From assembly GCF_028858725.1 (NCBI RefSeq), contig NC_084768.1, forward strand, positions 1,657,853 through 1,721,852: a stretch of 64,000 nucleotides of DNA. The letters are read 5' to 3'. This document shows positions 45,401 to 58,153 of this stretch, piece after piece. The notes below the pieces were generated by a model, which ran no database searches, was not told where the DNA came from, and worked only from the letters and a program-made list of their open reading frames with translations. The stretch's first letter is position 1, and the number at the start of each line of letters is the position of its first letter. The stretch is from Colius striatus. Lineage: Eukaryota; Chordata; Aves; Coliiformes; Coliidae. The position numbers and the translations under genes are program-made.

Positions 45401-47456
45401 TGCAGAGTGGGCTGTAACGCCTGGGTGCTGATGGGCTCAGGCCTACCTTGTCCCCTTGCTTCATGGTGCGCAGCTCGAAATGTTCTATGGCCAACTTAGT
45501 CATGGCCCGCAGCTGTTGCTGTAATAGAAAGCAGTCCAGGTTAACACAGTCCTTCACCTCTCTAGGGAGTGCTTAGGAATCCTTCCCAAGTGCCTGCTGC
45601 CAGCAGGGACCAAGTTTAGAACCCAGATGTTATCAAATGAGCAGAGTAAGCACGGCCATGCTCTTTAGAGACAACGTGAAACCGAGTTTTGGGACGTACT
45701 GGTGTGGTTCTTGACTCAGGATGACACATCAACAAGGCCACAGACAACATCACTGGCCATCTGGACTGTTAAGGAGGGTTAATACCCTGAGGAAGTGAAC
45801 TTGACAGTTCTGTGCTGACTGGAAGGCAGTGAGCCACCTTCCACACCTGCCTTGTTTGTCCACCTTCTTGCACACAGGCCCCACCATGCAGTAAGAAGAA
45901 AATACACATTCAGAGAAGAACTAGCAGGTTGTCAACAGTTTAGCCAGCTGGCTCATGAGGAAAAGGCTTCTCTCTTTTAACTCAGAGCTAAGCAGATGTG
46001 CCACCAAACGTAGGCCTTCGCTGGGACTGCGAGACAGCTTGACTGGCTCTCAAGAGACGCTCAGCTTTTTAAAGAAACCCATGGCATAGCTGTACATTCC
46101 TGACGTGTGCAATTCCTGCTCAAGCTCCTGCCTCCACCAGTATTTTGCCCTCAAGATACAAAGTCAGGGGTGTAACAAGGAAGGGCACACAAACTCACCT
46201 GACTGTCAGACAGGGCCGTCGCAATCCTGCGTCTCTGAAAGTAATAACGAATGTAGTTGTACAGGGCTGACACTTCTATTATGAGAAAAACCACAATGAT
46301 GATGATGAGGGTGTACTGGAGCATCGAGAGATGATGTGTTTTCTCTGCTTTTATAGCCATGGTCACTCTCAGGCCGCTCTCGATGTGGTGTAAGATCTCT
46401 GTCCCTGTCAGGTTGCCAATCATAATGGCTACGATGTTTTCATCACCTGCAAAGGAGAAGAGGAATCTCTGCTCAGTTCCAAGGTGTTGTATAAAAGCCC
46501 TTGTCTTATACACGTCCCAGTTCAAGTGCTACAGAACAGACTGGAAAGTCTCTAACGAGCATTTGCAGATTCAACTTGAGCTCATGGACCGTGTCATCTC
46601 CACGGGCTTGTGGAGCTCACAGCTCTGGCTGATTCCCTGGGAGGTGCAGATGGGAACCATGTTCAGAAGGTCTTCTCTCCAGAGCACTCCTCACTCCCGT
46701 AGAGGACACACGTGCTCATCATTTCAGACCCAGCACATGGACCATTTCCATTTTCGTGTGCCTTTGAACTGCATTAAAGTGATGATCAATCCTGTCCGGA
46801 GTGAGGTCAGTAGGGACTGTGGAATGTGCAGGATCTTAGGGGTGCCGGGCACGCAGCTGTTGGCTTAGGGACGCTTCCTGCACCAGCTCTGCCTCTCTCC
46901 CTGCTCTGCTGCTGCTCCTTAACGTTCAGTACTTCCCCAGACACCGAGCAACCAAAGCCAGAGATCATCTACAGACTCCTCCTTCCTCACAGCCCTGGGC
47001 CGAACCTCAGAGCAAGGCTGAGGTCTGAGCACCCCACATAGCATACTCACCGAGATGCTTCATGGGGAAGACGTCGTTGCCTTTGCCCTGCGCGTTGTAG
47101 ATCACAACGGCCGCCGCTCCCCGTCTGGCTGCCACCCGGATTTTGTCAGCAAAGCTGCAGCTGCCGCTTGGGATCAGCGCGATCCAGGGCCGGTGGCTGG
47201 CGCTGAACTGGGTGTCTGGGGCGCAGGCTTGAAGGCTGCCGGAGGCAGGAATGGCCACGATCCCCGAGGCGCTACAGCGAGGAGATCCTGAGCCATAGAC
47301 GCCACAGTTGCACTGCTGGGTGACACTGGTCTTGCTGGTGCTGTTAAAATAGACCAGCTCTAGAGAGGCACTGAAGACAAATGCTTCTGTGGTCTCAAAT
47401 AAAGTGCTGGCAACCAGCAGAAGGCAGAAGAAATGGAAGCTTGCTGCTTTCTCCAT
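42466..47456 (-). CDS. RNF128-like: RNF128 (GRAIL)-like transmembrane RING-H2 E3 ligase, intact
   Basis: Six exons with GT/AG borders: 47051-47456, 46199-46446, 45447-45518, 44767-44849, 43433-43529, 42466-42639. Lengths 406/248/72/83/97/174 give 1080 bp = 359 residues plus TGA, all phases consistent. Signal peptide at ~1-25 ([12 protein letters not shown]). PA domain at ~45-175 ([78 protein letters not shown]). Membrane segment at ~180-201 ([19 protein letters not shown]). RING-H2 ligands C251, C254, C269, H271, H274, C277, C288, C291. The family ubiquitinates membrane proteins in the endosomal route; the PA domain captures substrates in the lumen. It is shorter than human RNF128 (428) because the acidic tail is only 57 residues. 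AATAAA follows. RNF133/148-type relatives lack these introns, so RNF128 fits best. Confidence 0.9.
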
Positions 47457-48560
47457 TGCTGGTTGCTATAAGCACAAATGTAGTGGCCTGGAAGTCTTTT
47501 TGTCTGGCAGTGGGTGGTTAGCCCACAACCTGCCGAGGAGTTTGGAACGGCAGTTCCAAGAGGCACTTGACCCTGTGCCACTGAGACCTCCAAGTGTCAC
47601 TGAGTTGCTCTGGAGCTGGGCCTGGGATTCGAGTGACCCGCCCTCCCATTGTGACGCGTCAGCCTTTGGCCCCTTCACAACCTTCTGCTCCTTCTCCACA
47701 AAGCACAGTTCTGCCCCTCCTCTCTCCCGGTACTGCTCAAACTCCAGCTTGGATGATGCTCCACTAGAGATGGCTCCAGCCTCCTCCAGCCCTGTTTCAA
47801 CCTGAAGGTCACTCCAGAGGCCCAGGCCATCTTTCATTCGGCTGTGGAAGCTCGGGGTTCTCACTTCTCAAAGCCATCTGTGGTGCAAATGACCTTGTTC
47901 AAAAGGGGAAGAGTGAGGGGAGTAAGGAAGGAAATTTTCCAAAACTCCCCATGTTGCAGACTGACATAACCAAGTCATTCCCCACATTGCTCCTGACAGA
48001 TTCTTTCAGTCATCCACGCTGTCCCTCACCCCCCTGGCAGCCCTGCACAGGCCGCTCTGTGTGTGTTCATCCCAAGGACTGCAGCTCCTGTCCCCTGTGT
48101 GTGCCTCTGGGCTTTCCAGCACAGCCTGTGCCGTGGCCCCTCCTCACACAGTCTCTGCCCGTGCAGGCACACTCACCTGGAGCTGCTGGTGGCTCTCAGT
48201 CCTGCCGTTGCCCTCCACGGGTTGCAGGGGCACAGCTGCGCTCTCACTGCGGGTTGCAGAGGGGTCTCTGGCCTGGTGCTTGTCGTCCCTCCGTCTCTGT
48301 CTGTGGGATCCATATGGTCGTCTCCATCTTGTCCCACTCCGACATCTCCTCTTTGGCTGAAGATTTTCCTTCTTCAACAGTGCTGGCAGAGGCGCCTGAC
48401 TGGTCAGACTGGGCTGGAGGAGAGGCCCCCTCAGTGCCAGGACAGTTTCCAGAACTGTTTTAAGGGAGCAGCCCTGCAGCCGCCCGAAGCAATAAGTGGC
48501 TGCACAGAACCCCATCACAAGCGTGCATTTACATGGAGGCTCTGTCAGTCACAGAAGCTT
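47457..48560. other. Upstream region of the RNF128-like gene
   Basis: Likely promoter and leader. A minus-strand frame at 47864-47466 (133 codons, includes VETGLEEAGAISSGASSKLE) is open right up to the gene but out of phase with the signal-peptide ATG. I see no domain in it and do not call it a gene. Confidence 0.35.
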
Positions 48561-48564
48561 TTTA

Positions 48565-48900
48565 TTACAGTCACAGAATGGTCAGGGTTGCAAGGAACCT
48601 CTAGAGATCATTCAGTCCAACTCTCTGCTAAAGCAGGGTCACCTCAGTTGAGGTGCACAGAAACGTACCCAGGTGGGTTTGGAAACCTCCAGAGGAGACT
48701 CCACACCCTCCCTGGGCAGCTTGTGCTTACATGTGCCTCCCTCATGTTCCAGTGGCACTTCCTGTGTTCCAGCTTGTGCCCATTACCCCTTCTCCTGTCC
48801 CTGGGCACTGCAGAAAAATGACTGGCCCCATCCTCTCAACACCTGCCCTTTGGGTATTTATTTCTAAGTGTTGAGAAGATCTCCCCTCAGATTCTTGGAA
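48565..48900 (-). mobile_element. CR1 LINE 3' fragment
   Basis: Reverse-complement tail: TCACAGAATGGTCAGGGTTG, AGATCATTCAGTCCAACTCT, ACTCCACACCCTCCCTGGGC and CTCCTGTCCCTGGGCACTGC. Confidence 0.9.
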
Positions 48901-49041
48901 AATGGAGATGGCTTTCAGAAGTGAAAAGATAATGGAGAGAAGTAATGCAAGACACTGACAGAGATTAATCCCGTTATTTATATTCCTCAGGTTGCAGTGT
49001 TACTCTGGTTTTACATCACATGAAATAAAAATGGTTCTTAC

Positions 49042-49252
49042 CTCTCAGATCAATGACTTAAGTTTTATACACTCTGAAGTACCATTGGCTACACACAGTG
49101 TATCTTCCTCTTGTTTTCTTTGAAATGAGTGCTGGAACCACAAGAAATGTACCAATGTAAGCTCTGAGAGTTCAGTTCTTTGGTTGGGTATGAGTTGTAC
49201 AGTTAGGGAATGTGCTCTGACGATATTTCTTCCCTCAGCAGGGGCAATACAC
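49042..49252 (-). CDS. Possible exon with stop, unrecognised gene
   Basis: Bounded by TTGTTGCAG and GTAAGAACC on the minus strand. The open frame reads CIAPAEGRNIVRAHSLTVQL through SECIKLKSLI and ends in TGA at 49047-49045. It needs phase 0, whereas the exon at 52237-52419 ends in phase 1, so another exon would have to lie between. It may be the 3' coding end of the unrecognised gene below. Weak call. Confidence 0.3.
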
Positions 49253-52236
49253 TGCAACAAGAAAGAGGATTCCTATGACATCTTGCAAGGTTCCGTTAAC
49301 ATGGCAAAATCAACATGACTCAGACTCAGACACCAAAAATACTTTGGTTTCATACTGGTGTCAACAGACACCAAGTGATATAAACCAGTGAGTAGTTTCT
49401 TTGCAGATAGGATCTTTATCCTGTGCTGGGCTGGCAGGGAAGAGGGAGACAGGCATAGTGGTGCAGCCTGGGATGAACAGTGCAACACTTCAGCAACTGA
49501 AGTTGGCATATTAAGTTCAGCATAATTTACAGGGAGGGGGCAAGGGCCTCTATGAAATGACCCTGAGTGTTGGAATTCCAACTCTACCAGAAGAGCTGAA
49601 TATTCTCTAGCTATACACAGTGCCCGTGCTTCTAACACTGGCACTTCATTCTGCAAGAGTAAAGAAATCTCTTTCCTTCCCGGCTTTTGCCATAAAAATG
49701 TCAAACAACACTTTTGTAAAATACCATTAAATACTTTAAAGCCTCAGGTGTGTATTACACATCTCTCACACCATTCTGGCATTTCTTTTAGAGTTAGGAA
49801 GCCCTAACGTGGAGGATGAAATGATTAATGCTACGTGTTTAAAGTGTAGCATGCGGTGCAATGCAGCAACAGCCTTTGCGTGGGATGGATGGAGTGGCCA
49901 GAGCAACTGAGCAGAGCACCTCTGTGACAGCCACATCACTCCTGTCCTACAAAGAGGAGGACTTCAAAATTACTTCTGTAAAGAATGGTGTCCCTAAAAT
50001 TAGACTTCGACCAGAAGTATATCTAAAGATAAACTACTCGCTGACACGGTCAGCACGGCTCAGTTTGGTACATGAAGTGCTGGTGCAAATCTCTCTCACT
50101 CCAGAACAATGGCCTCTAATCGTCACATAGCCATGAACAACAAACTCAGAGCAGAACCATCTTCCAAGCAGCACTGTGCTTTTCTCAGGAGGGGACGTTT
50201 TCATTTCCCATCTGTGCAAGGCTACGAGAGGCTGAGGGCCACGGGCTGACATACATTGCTCTAGCACCAACTCTGTGTGGTCACACTAAAGAGGAACGTC
50301 CAGTACAGTCACATTTAATTCTCAGCCCCTGTGCACGTCAAGATCCACTTTTGCATTAACACATTTTAAAATTGTAAACCACACTAGAGAGACAGAATAA
50401 TAGTATCAATGTCTTCAGAATGTTAAGGCTTTTACTTTTTATCTGAAGTTGCCTACAAACTTGTACTAAAATTAACATACTTATAGTTTCTCCTTCAATT
50501 ACCTCAAGTTAGGGTACAGACTTTAAGTACCTGAAGACAAAGTCCACTGGCCTCAGAGCAGACAAGCGACTTACTAGCTGAAACAGACACTCGGTTACAA
50601 ACAGGCTGCTAAAACGTGCCTCGTAGTTTTCCACAAAAGGAGAAATCTGTTCCTATGAATTAACTCTGTGGGCTTTGGTCAATAAAGCTACAACTGAATT
50701 GGCAAACTTCCATAATGCAATCTTTCCTTCTCAAAGAATTGACCTGAGAGCAGCTTCTTTCACAGACAAGCTGTCAAACAGCAATGCGTCTTAGCTCCCG
50801 CTTGAGAATAACTTCCTAAGGGTCCAGTTGCACAAATGATCTGAGGCTGTTCAACATGGGAGGAAAAAGTGGGACTTGGTAAAGAACTCAGAGGAACCAG
50901 CTGCTACTTAGCATACAGACAAGAAGTTGTCCAAATCGTAGTCTCTGGCTCCTGTGTAGCAGCAGCTTCCCACAGCTGCTGGGCTCCTTTGTGCGCTCAG
51001 AACGCAACTGTTACTGAAGAGGACAGAGGTGATCAACACAAAATCCCCTAGTTGTGTGTCAGACTGTGCATCCTGCCATGCTAAGCAGCAGAGTTTTTCT
51101 CTTGCAAAGCCAGAAGCAAGTTCCACTACCAAAGTTTCTTCTACAAAATATTTAATTAATAAATACATGAAGAACCTTTGGGTGCTACACTCACAAAAGC
51201 ACACTTACAAAAGCACTGCAGTTGACCTTGCTCAGGTAAAAAGAACTGAAAGTGACTTCTTGGATCGCTAAGTCCAGCCCCTGGTACTAAAGGCACCATG
51301 GCATTAAATCCCTTTCACAAACATAGTAAGCTTTGAGTCAAAAGAGAGCTAGGCTGCCCCTAGTACCTCCCACCAGAAGGTCACTATGGAACATATCAGC
51401 TCTGAGACTCAAGGTTACTCTAATTTCCAGCCTACATTTATATTCCAGCCAGTGAATCCTTTTGCAAACGTTGCCTTTCATATTGGGAAAGCCTGTCTCT
51501 CTTCTCAGTTCTCACCCTGATACATCCGCTCCTGTGTGCGTACGTGCGCAGGCAGAGAAAGAGGGATGACAATCATACTCCTTGGTATCCTACCAAAAGA
51601 CAAGCTTACTGTACTGCCTGTTTGTCCTTCCACACAAGTGACCATCATTGTCATCCATTTCACGACTGACAACAACTCAAGGCAACAATCGTCCTTTTCA
51701 GTCTATATAAACGCAATGCTCATACAGCACTTTGCAGGATGATGCACATGAACAGCATTCACCATATCTGGCATGAGGTGCTAGTAATTAGATGTGTAAT
51801 CTGAAAGAAAATAGCTGAATAGCAGGTAAACAGTTTATAGGCATTGCAGTGTGCCTTCAGAGCGACGTCAGTGAAATGGATTGACTGACTGACAGTTGCT
51901 CTACTCTCTTTCAAAGCAGACCAAGCCAAGTGCTCAGGCAGTCATACCATCTGCTATGTCAGGAACATTTTGCATCAAGAACTGGTCACTTAGGAGTCTG
52001 TGGTTTGGATATGAAAATACTATCTTCAGAGTGTGAGAACAGCTCCGATAAAAACTGCCTCGAAAGTTCAGTATTGTATCTCTACTGAAAGTGGTCACAC
52101 AGAATTCATGGGTCTTTCCTTGAAGAGGTGAACAATTTCTGACCTAAACCAGAGATTTCCACAGAGGATTAACTCTTGCATTGAAAGACAGAACATGAAA
52201 TGATCAATAAGTAAGGCCAATGAAAGCCAGTCTCAC
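49253..52236. other. No recognisable exon
   Basis: AT-richer intron-like DNA. An 89-codon + strand frame at 49861-50130 has no domain or splice support. Confidence 0.4.
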
Positions 52237-55200
52237 TTGAAAGTGGAAAGGTGTGGCGAAGCCCTCCATGGCTGGTGGCCTGGTGCTGACAGGCAGAGAT
52301 GCAACTCATGCAAGACAACAACGTATCATTTTGAATGTCTTCCAGTTGAAATAAGTGGGGATCTTCAGGGCAAAACAGTGGAAGAAACGCAACATCCATT
52401 GCTACGTCATGGTTTATACCTGTTGAAAACAATATTTAAGTTAGCAGAAAACTTCAGCTTCAGCCCATTAGCAACTTCATCACAGAGTCACAGAATCCCG
52501 AGGGCTGGGCCTCGAAAGATCATCCAGTCCAACGCCCTGCCAGAGCAGGACCACCTAGTGTAGGTCACACAGGAACTCATCCAGATGGGTCTGAATGTCT
52601 CCAGAGAAGGAGAATCCACAGCCCATCTGAGCAGCCAGTTCCAGTGCTCCCTCACCTCAACAGTGCACCATTGAAAAAAGCCACCCAAAATATTGCAGAC
52701 TGAACACTGACTTTTATTTACTTTCATTGTAACTGACATCTAAAACCACACTTCTTTCTATGTATATTATACATAAGCACATTCAAATTGATATGCTGTT
52801 GTAACACACTATGATTGAAAGCTAATGGTGCTGTTAGCTCAGAAAGTACTAAACCAACATTGGAAGCCATTTCACACTCCTTCTAAACCTTGTCACTACT
52901 ACAAGGACAGAAGAATTCACTGTAGAACCAGTGTGTATGTAGTGCAATACCTGTGCTTCCTTCATCTTGTATATTTTCAGTGTCAGGATTCCAGTGACTG
53001 TAAATATTCAAAAACCTTCCCTGCAAATCTCCCTTAGCAAACAATGGAAACAACTAAGTTATGGGAGCTTAACATAAGGATCTGTAGCTGGGCAATTTCA
53101 TTCTCCTTTTAGTAGGAAAACAAAATCAAACAGATTAAGATCCCACAGTAACACTAACAAGCAGATACTTGTATATTTGTATCTTAACAAAGATCAATCA
53201 ACAGCCCCTTTGTGCCACCCAGAAGCAGCAGAGAGCAGTTGATGAGCAGGGCTAAAGCACAGCCCTTAACTCTAGCATGGAAAAAAAGGCACTTTAGGAG
53301 CAACAGTGCTCAAAAAACACCTTGAGACTAAAGCTCCAAAGAAGCATTCATAGTTGTCCCTTTCCCTTTAAGAACACTAACTTGTTTCTGGTGAATACCC
53401 ATCCAGCAGAAAAGTCAGCTGACAATCAAGTGCAACTGAATAATTCACCTGATTATGGCAGACTGGTTGAACTAGTGAACAGGACCTCCCTCTAACTGCA
53501 GTAACCAAAAGCTTAAGGGCTACACATATTCTTCAAATGGTACACACAAAATTGTGCTGATATCACAAGTGATGGCAGAAACATTTCATTTGAAGGTATT
53601 TGTAATGAGAATTACAGCATTCTGGTAAAAAAACCCATCCTAAATCACAAGTCCAACAAAAATCTAACATGCCAATCATTTTATTTAAGCTTCAAGAATT
53701 ACTCAGAATCAACCGATCAGTTCAGAGAAACCCATTCAGTTTCTGATGAACCTTCAAGCTGCTCCCAAGTTAACATGGCAAAAGCTATGATTTTATACTG
53801 CTCTTGCTTAACCTTTTTCAGAAGCCCAGCTACCAAATACTTACCCAGAACTGTCACTTCATAAGACCCAAGGCCACTAGCACTTTTAAACTCAGTGATA
53901 TTTTTCTCTGTTCTGGTTTCTTTTGGCTGGTGCACTGCTGCATGAAGGTTGTACTGCTGCATCAGTAAGTCCTTGTGCAGATAATCAAATTTACGTGGGA
54001 TGCTTTCTGGGAAAATGTTGCTGTGATGCAAATATTTCATTAACTTGTCTTTCACTTGTGCCCACAGGCCACTCTGCCAGGAATCACAAGTTCCTCCAGT
54101 CTCCTCAGTTTCAGGTGTATCACTCATTCCTTCTCGGTCTGTTAGAAACACAGAAAAATATGTAGTTGCTTCTATGCTCACAGAATCACTCACTCCTCTG
54201 AGCCGTGAGAAATATTGCAATTAGAAGATTACAGCTATGAAGACGTGGCAGAATATTCAAAACATACAACACAACGAATTCCAGCGAGGGCTGAAATGGG
54301 AGTGAACTGGTAATAGCAGAGAACAGACTTGTAGTAAAAAGACTTATTTCACCACATGAAGAGCATCATCGTGGCTCATGTTTGCAGAGCATGTGAAATG
54401 TCTAATGAGCAGCCAGAAACCATGAAAATGAGTTTAAGATGGCTGTAAGTGAAAGCCCGCTTTTCCATCCCTTGCACAAGAACTACATGCTTATGTTGAG
54501 GACTAGACTACATTTTACAGTGTTTTGCTATACAGTCAATGGCAGCTCCATTCTTTCCTGCTTCATAGAACTTGAGGACTTGGGAGAATGGTAGAAGCTT
54601 CACATTTTGAAGGTAAATGTTAAACATCATCTTTTTCAGTTTATTAGAAAGCTCACTTCAAAATATTCCCAGAGAAGCCTTGTGTCTCCTCCATTGCCTG
54701 TGAAAGAACTTCTCATCAGGTAGCCTTCTGAACTGGGCATATTCTCCACCCCAACATTTCTCTATGAACACAGGCTAGTTTACTTCTTTTCAGTGCCCTA
54801 AGTGCTATGAATGAGTATCAGGATGTTGAAAAATGAAGAAACCAGAATGTACACGGACAAACTTGATACAACATATGCAACAATACTCAACAAGGGAAAT
54901 AAAAGTCTTAATGCACTGAGTTAGACACGAAAGGACGGTCAATCCAAAGAAAGTTGACACCAATGTGGAAACTGAGCTCTGCATTACATAGAACAGTCTG
55001 CAGCGTTTTTTCTCACAGAACTGGAATTCCTCACTGGCATGTGAAAGCTGCTACACCAAGAAACATATTTTTTTCTCACTATTTTCCTTGGAGAATTACG
55101 GTATTGTGTGCAAGCCTGAGGACTTTATGTTGTTAGGCAAATATAGTACAAAACAATTCCGAATGGAAGCAGTGGGATTAAACCCCACCCTTTCTCTTTC

Positions 55201-58153
55201 TTAAACTTCAATTAAGACTTGATTTTTCTCCCTCAATATATAATTGGTGCAGTAATTTGTGTGTCCTGCTTGTACACTCATTATTAACTTAGCTTAAACA
55301 GATGTGTAATTAGGACAACACAGCAGGAACAGCCCCCACTTGTTATTCCAACAATAAGATGCTGAAATCTTTAACGATCTGGCCACGCTTTAGAAAAAAA
55401 TACAGGAAATGTTTGACCTCCTCTAGTCTCCAGAGCCTTTGGCAGCCATCAAATTCTAGAAATGGCTACGGTGCACATCTAAAGATCTGATATCCCAAAA
55501 AAACAATTGAGATGAACCTTGTTTTGAGTGCAGTTAGCAGAAGGATTAAAAAAAAATCTACTGTATCATCAGAGTCCAAAGCAAATGTTTCTTTCTTTGT
55601 TCATCTGGCCGTCAGCCTGCACTGTTACGGTAAAGCTTCTCTCTTCAAATACTTTCGGTAGTAAATCCAAGTCAGTGCACTTCTGCTTCACAGTTATGTT
55701 ATCTGACAGCACTGACTGCAACCTTTTACTCCTCCTTTGACACTTCTTGCCAAGGCAGTAAATGGAATAAATGGAGTAAATGGAATTCCAGTGAGTGACC
55801 CTTATCCCAACCACGTTCCTCCCTGCACCACGATATTACAACATTTAAAAACTACAGTTTAATGATTTATTTTCCTTTAGATATTGTCTCTTTTTCTGCA
55901 TCTATACAATGACTATGCAAGAAGTGTTACTTTGACGCAGGCTGCTATGACAGTGAGCTGCTAAGAGACAAAAGCGTCAGCACTGTTAATATACAGTTAT
56001 AAAGAGAGGAGGGAAACAAAAAATCATGTTCCCATAAATATCTTGTGAAAGCAGGTAAGGGCAGTCTCCTTTGCTGGTATTTAAAATAAAAGAGCTCTAC
56101 CTGGGTCCATGGTAACCACACTATGAGGCTTAGAGTAAAGCTTTTCCATTTGATGTGCTACCTATGACCTGCATATCAATAAACGGAAAGCCAAGCATAT
56201 GATACACAATCACTGACACATAATCTCAGAATGCTGAACAAAAGGGTATTTTCAAAATCTCAGGGGTGTTCAAAAAGGAACACAGCTTAGAAAAGAGTTC
56301 ACTTTGATGCACACATCAGAGTTGGTAGGCTTGTCAAGGCAAATATAAACATGCTGTTGTTACTTGGATAAAAGTAGCATCAGCTCAACAGTATTTTATA
56401 CAAGACTAATAATATTGCCAGGAGGACTGACACTATGTGAGAAAAATATGTGCATATGCTTAGTAGGAACATTTACACACATGCATGTAATTATTGCATA
56501 AGTCTATCACATGAAGGACTGATAGATTTATTTTGAGTATCAGCCAACTGAAGTTACACAGGGTTTCATACATACTGAGGAAATATCAGTGCAAACGATG
56601 TCTTAATTTAAGAAGAAAAGTATAGCAATATATCTGCTTTTTAGATATAAATATACAAAAAACATCAAAAGACAAGTATCTAATGCAGGATTTCTTTACT
56701 GTAGTTAAAAAAACCGAGGCACTGTACATCTTCAGATCCTTGTAAAACCCAACCTTTTAAACTAGCTCCCTGAAACTGCACATGTGCATCCATTTTATCA
56801 GATTACATGATATCCCAAACATTCTAGAGAAACAGCACAGCACAATAAACACTACAGACACCAGAAATAACGTCAGCTGAGAACACTCAATCTGATTTGT
56901 TGTTTTTAAAAGCAACAACAAATTTCACTGAAGATTAACAACCAATGAAGTAATGAATTATCAGACTTGCTTACAGACATGTATTCTTACTGTTGAAGAA
57001 TGGATCTCTACACAGTACCTGAGGCTGCTCTCTCTTTGGCATAAAATTGCACTTTAAACAATCACTTGTACTAATTCTTGTCCAATTTCAAAGTTTCCTC
57101 ATCCTTTCAGTCTCTTAATATATTAAAGATTTGGGAAAATACACTAATTTCTATTGCTTTAAAGCAGCACAATGAAGTAGATCATCATCAACTGGCTACA
57201 AAGACAACCTCTCGTGGTCATTCCTAAATAAAGTTGAACTGCTGTCTTGCAAAAATAAAAGGATGGACAACATCATACTCACTACAGCTATACAGAGATG
57301 GAAACTGGCAGGTATTAATGTTGGGACAGATTCTAGTAGTAAACGAACTTTTAGATAAAATGACGTGACTCAGAGTATATTCAGTCAGCTTTGAAAAGAG
57401 GCAAACATGTCAAAATATTTGCTTAAAATAAAAACCAGACCAAGCTGCATATACTGACAAATCAGACAGCCTTCCTCGTGCACAAACAGACATGAAGAAG
57501 CCAACTGCACGGAATGTGAGTTTATTTTTCAATTGCAGAGGGAAGAAAGAAAAAATAATACTAACTTAGAAAAATCCCTAAGCCAAATCTCACTCTTATT
57601 ACTGGTTTGTATGTTTCATCCATTTCCTCCCCACATCTTATATTTGCCTTTTGAAGTAGGTATTCACATAGCTTTGGGACTACCTTCCCAGAGAGGGACA
57701 ATTTCATCATACGTAGATCACTGTAGCAAGAAAACTGCCAACAGAAAATGTGAGGTCTTATGCTACCAAGGGCTTCTGAGGTACAAAACTAACTTGTATA
57801 AAGCAACACTGAGAATTTATTCTCCATACTGGGAAACAGCCCAAGGCTGTCCTTCCCGACACCCTTTAGAACACATCAGGGACACAACTGAGCAGAGTAT
57901 GACATTAGCAAGAGCTTGGTACAGTGGCTCCCCAGAGGCTGATGGAGCCAGACATACAGAAGAGCTGTCTTGACAAAGAGGGGTTATAAAGGTATCTTTG
58001 TGGCCTGTTTGGGACCCAAAGAGAAGTAGGCTTAAATCTCCTAAGGTTAGTGTAACAGCTATATGCAACATACCTGTGCAGGACTGTAAACTGTCTGGTA
58101 CAGCCTGTCCAGTTTTATCTTGCCCAAAATCTTCATGTTGAAACTCAGTCAAG
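52237..58153 (-). CDS. Unrecognised minus-strand gene: three exons in matched phase
   Basis: Exons 58074-58153 (80 bp), 53845-54138 (294 bp) and 52237-52419 (183 bp) have TTATAG/GTATG, CTAACAG/GTAAGT and TTCAACAG/GTGAGA borders and join in phase 1 at both junctions, all open. The product fragment runs LTEFQHEDFGQDKTGQAVPD..., then DREGMSDTPETEETGG, LWAQVKDKLMKYLHHSNIF, PRKFDYLHKDLLMQQYNL, GLGSYEVTVLG, then INHDVAMDVAFLPLFCPEDP and HLFQLEDIQNDTLLSCMSC. Aromatic and charged residues alternate as in a folded domain, not a repeat. I cannot name the family. The first exon and start are not located. Introns of 3.9 and 1.4 kb and the AT-rich setting differ from the rest of the window. Confidence 0.6.
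52482..52665 (-). mobile_element. CR1 LINE 3' tail inside an intron
   Basis: TCACAGAGTCACAGAATCCC, AAAGATCATCCAGTCCAACG and TCCACAGCCCATCTGAGCAG: reverse-complement CR1 end, lying in the intron between the 53845 and 52419 exons. Confidence 0.9.
54139..58073. other. Intron of the unrecognised gene, with one extra open minus frame
   Basis: AT-rich, intron-like. On the minus strand ~55740-55569 reads RRSKRLQSVLSDNITVKQKC, DLDLLPKVFEERSFTVTVQA and DGQMNKERNICFGL then TGA. Its residue pattern looks protein-like, but its upstream AG is poorly supported; it could be an alternative terminal exon. Confidence 0.35.
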
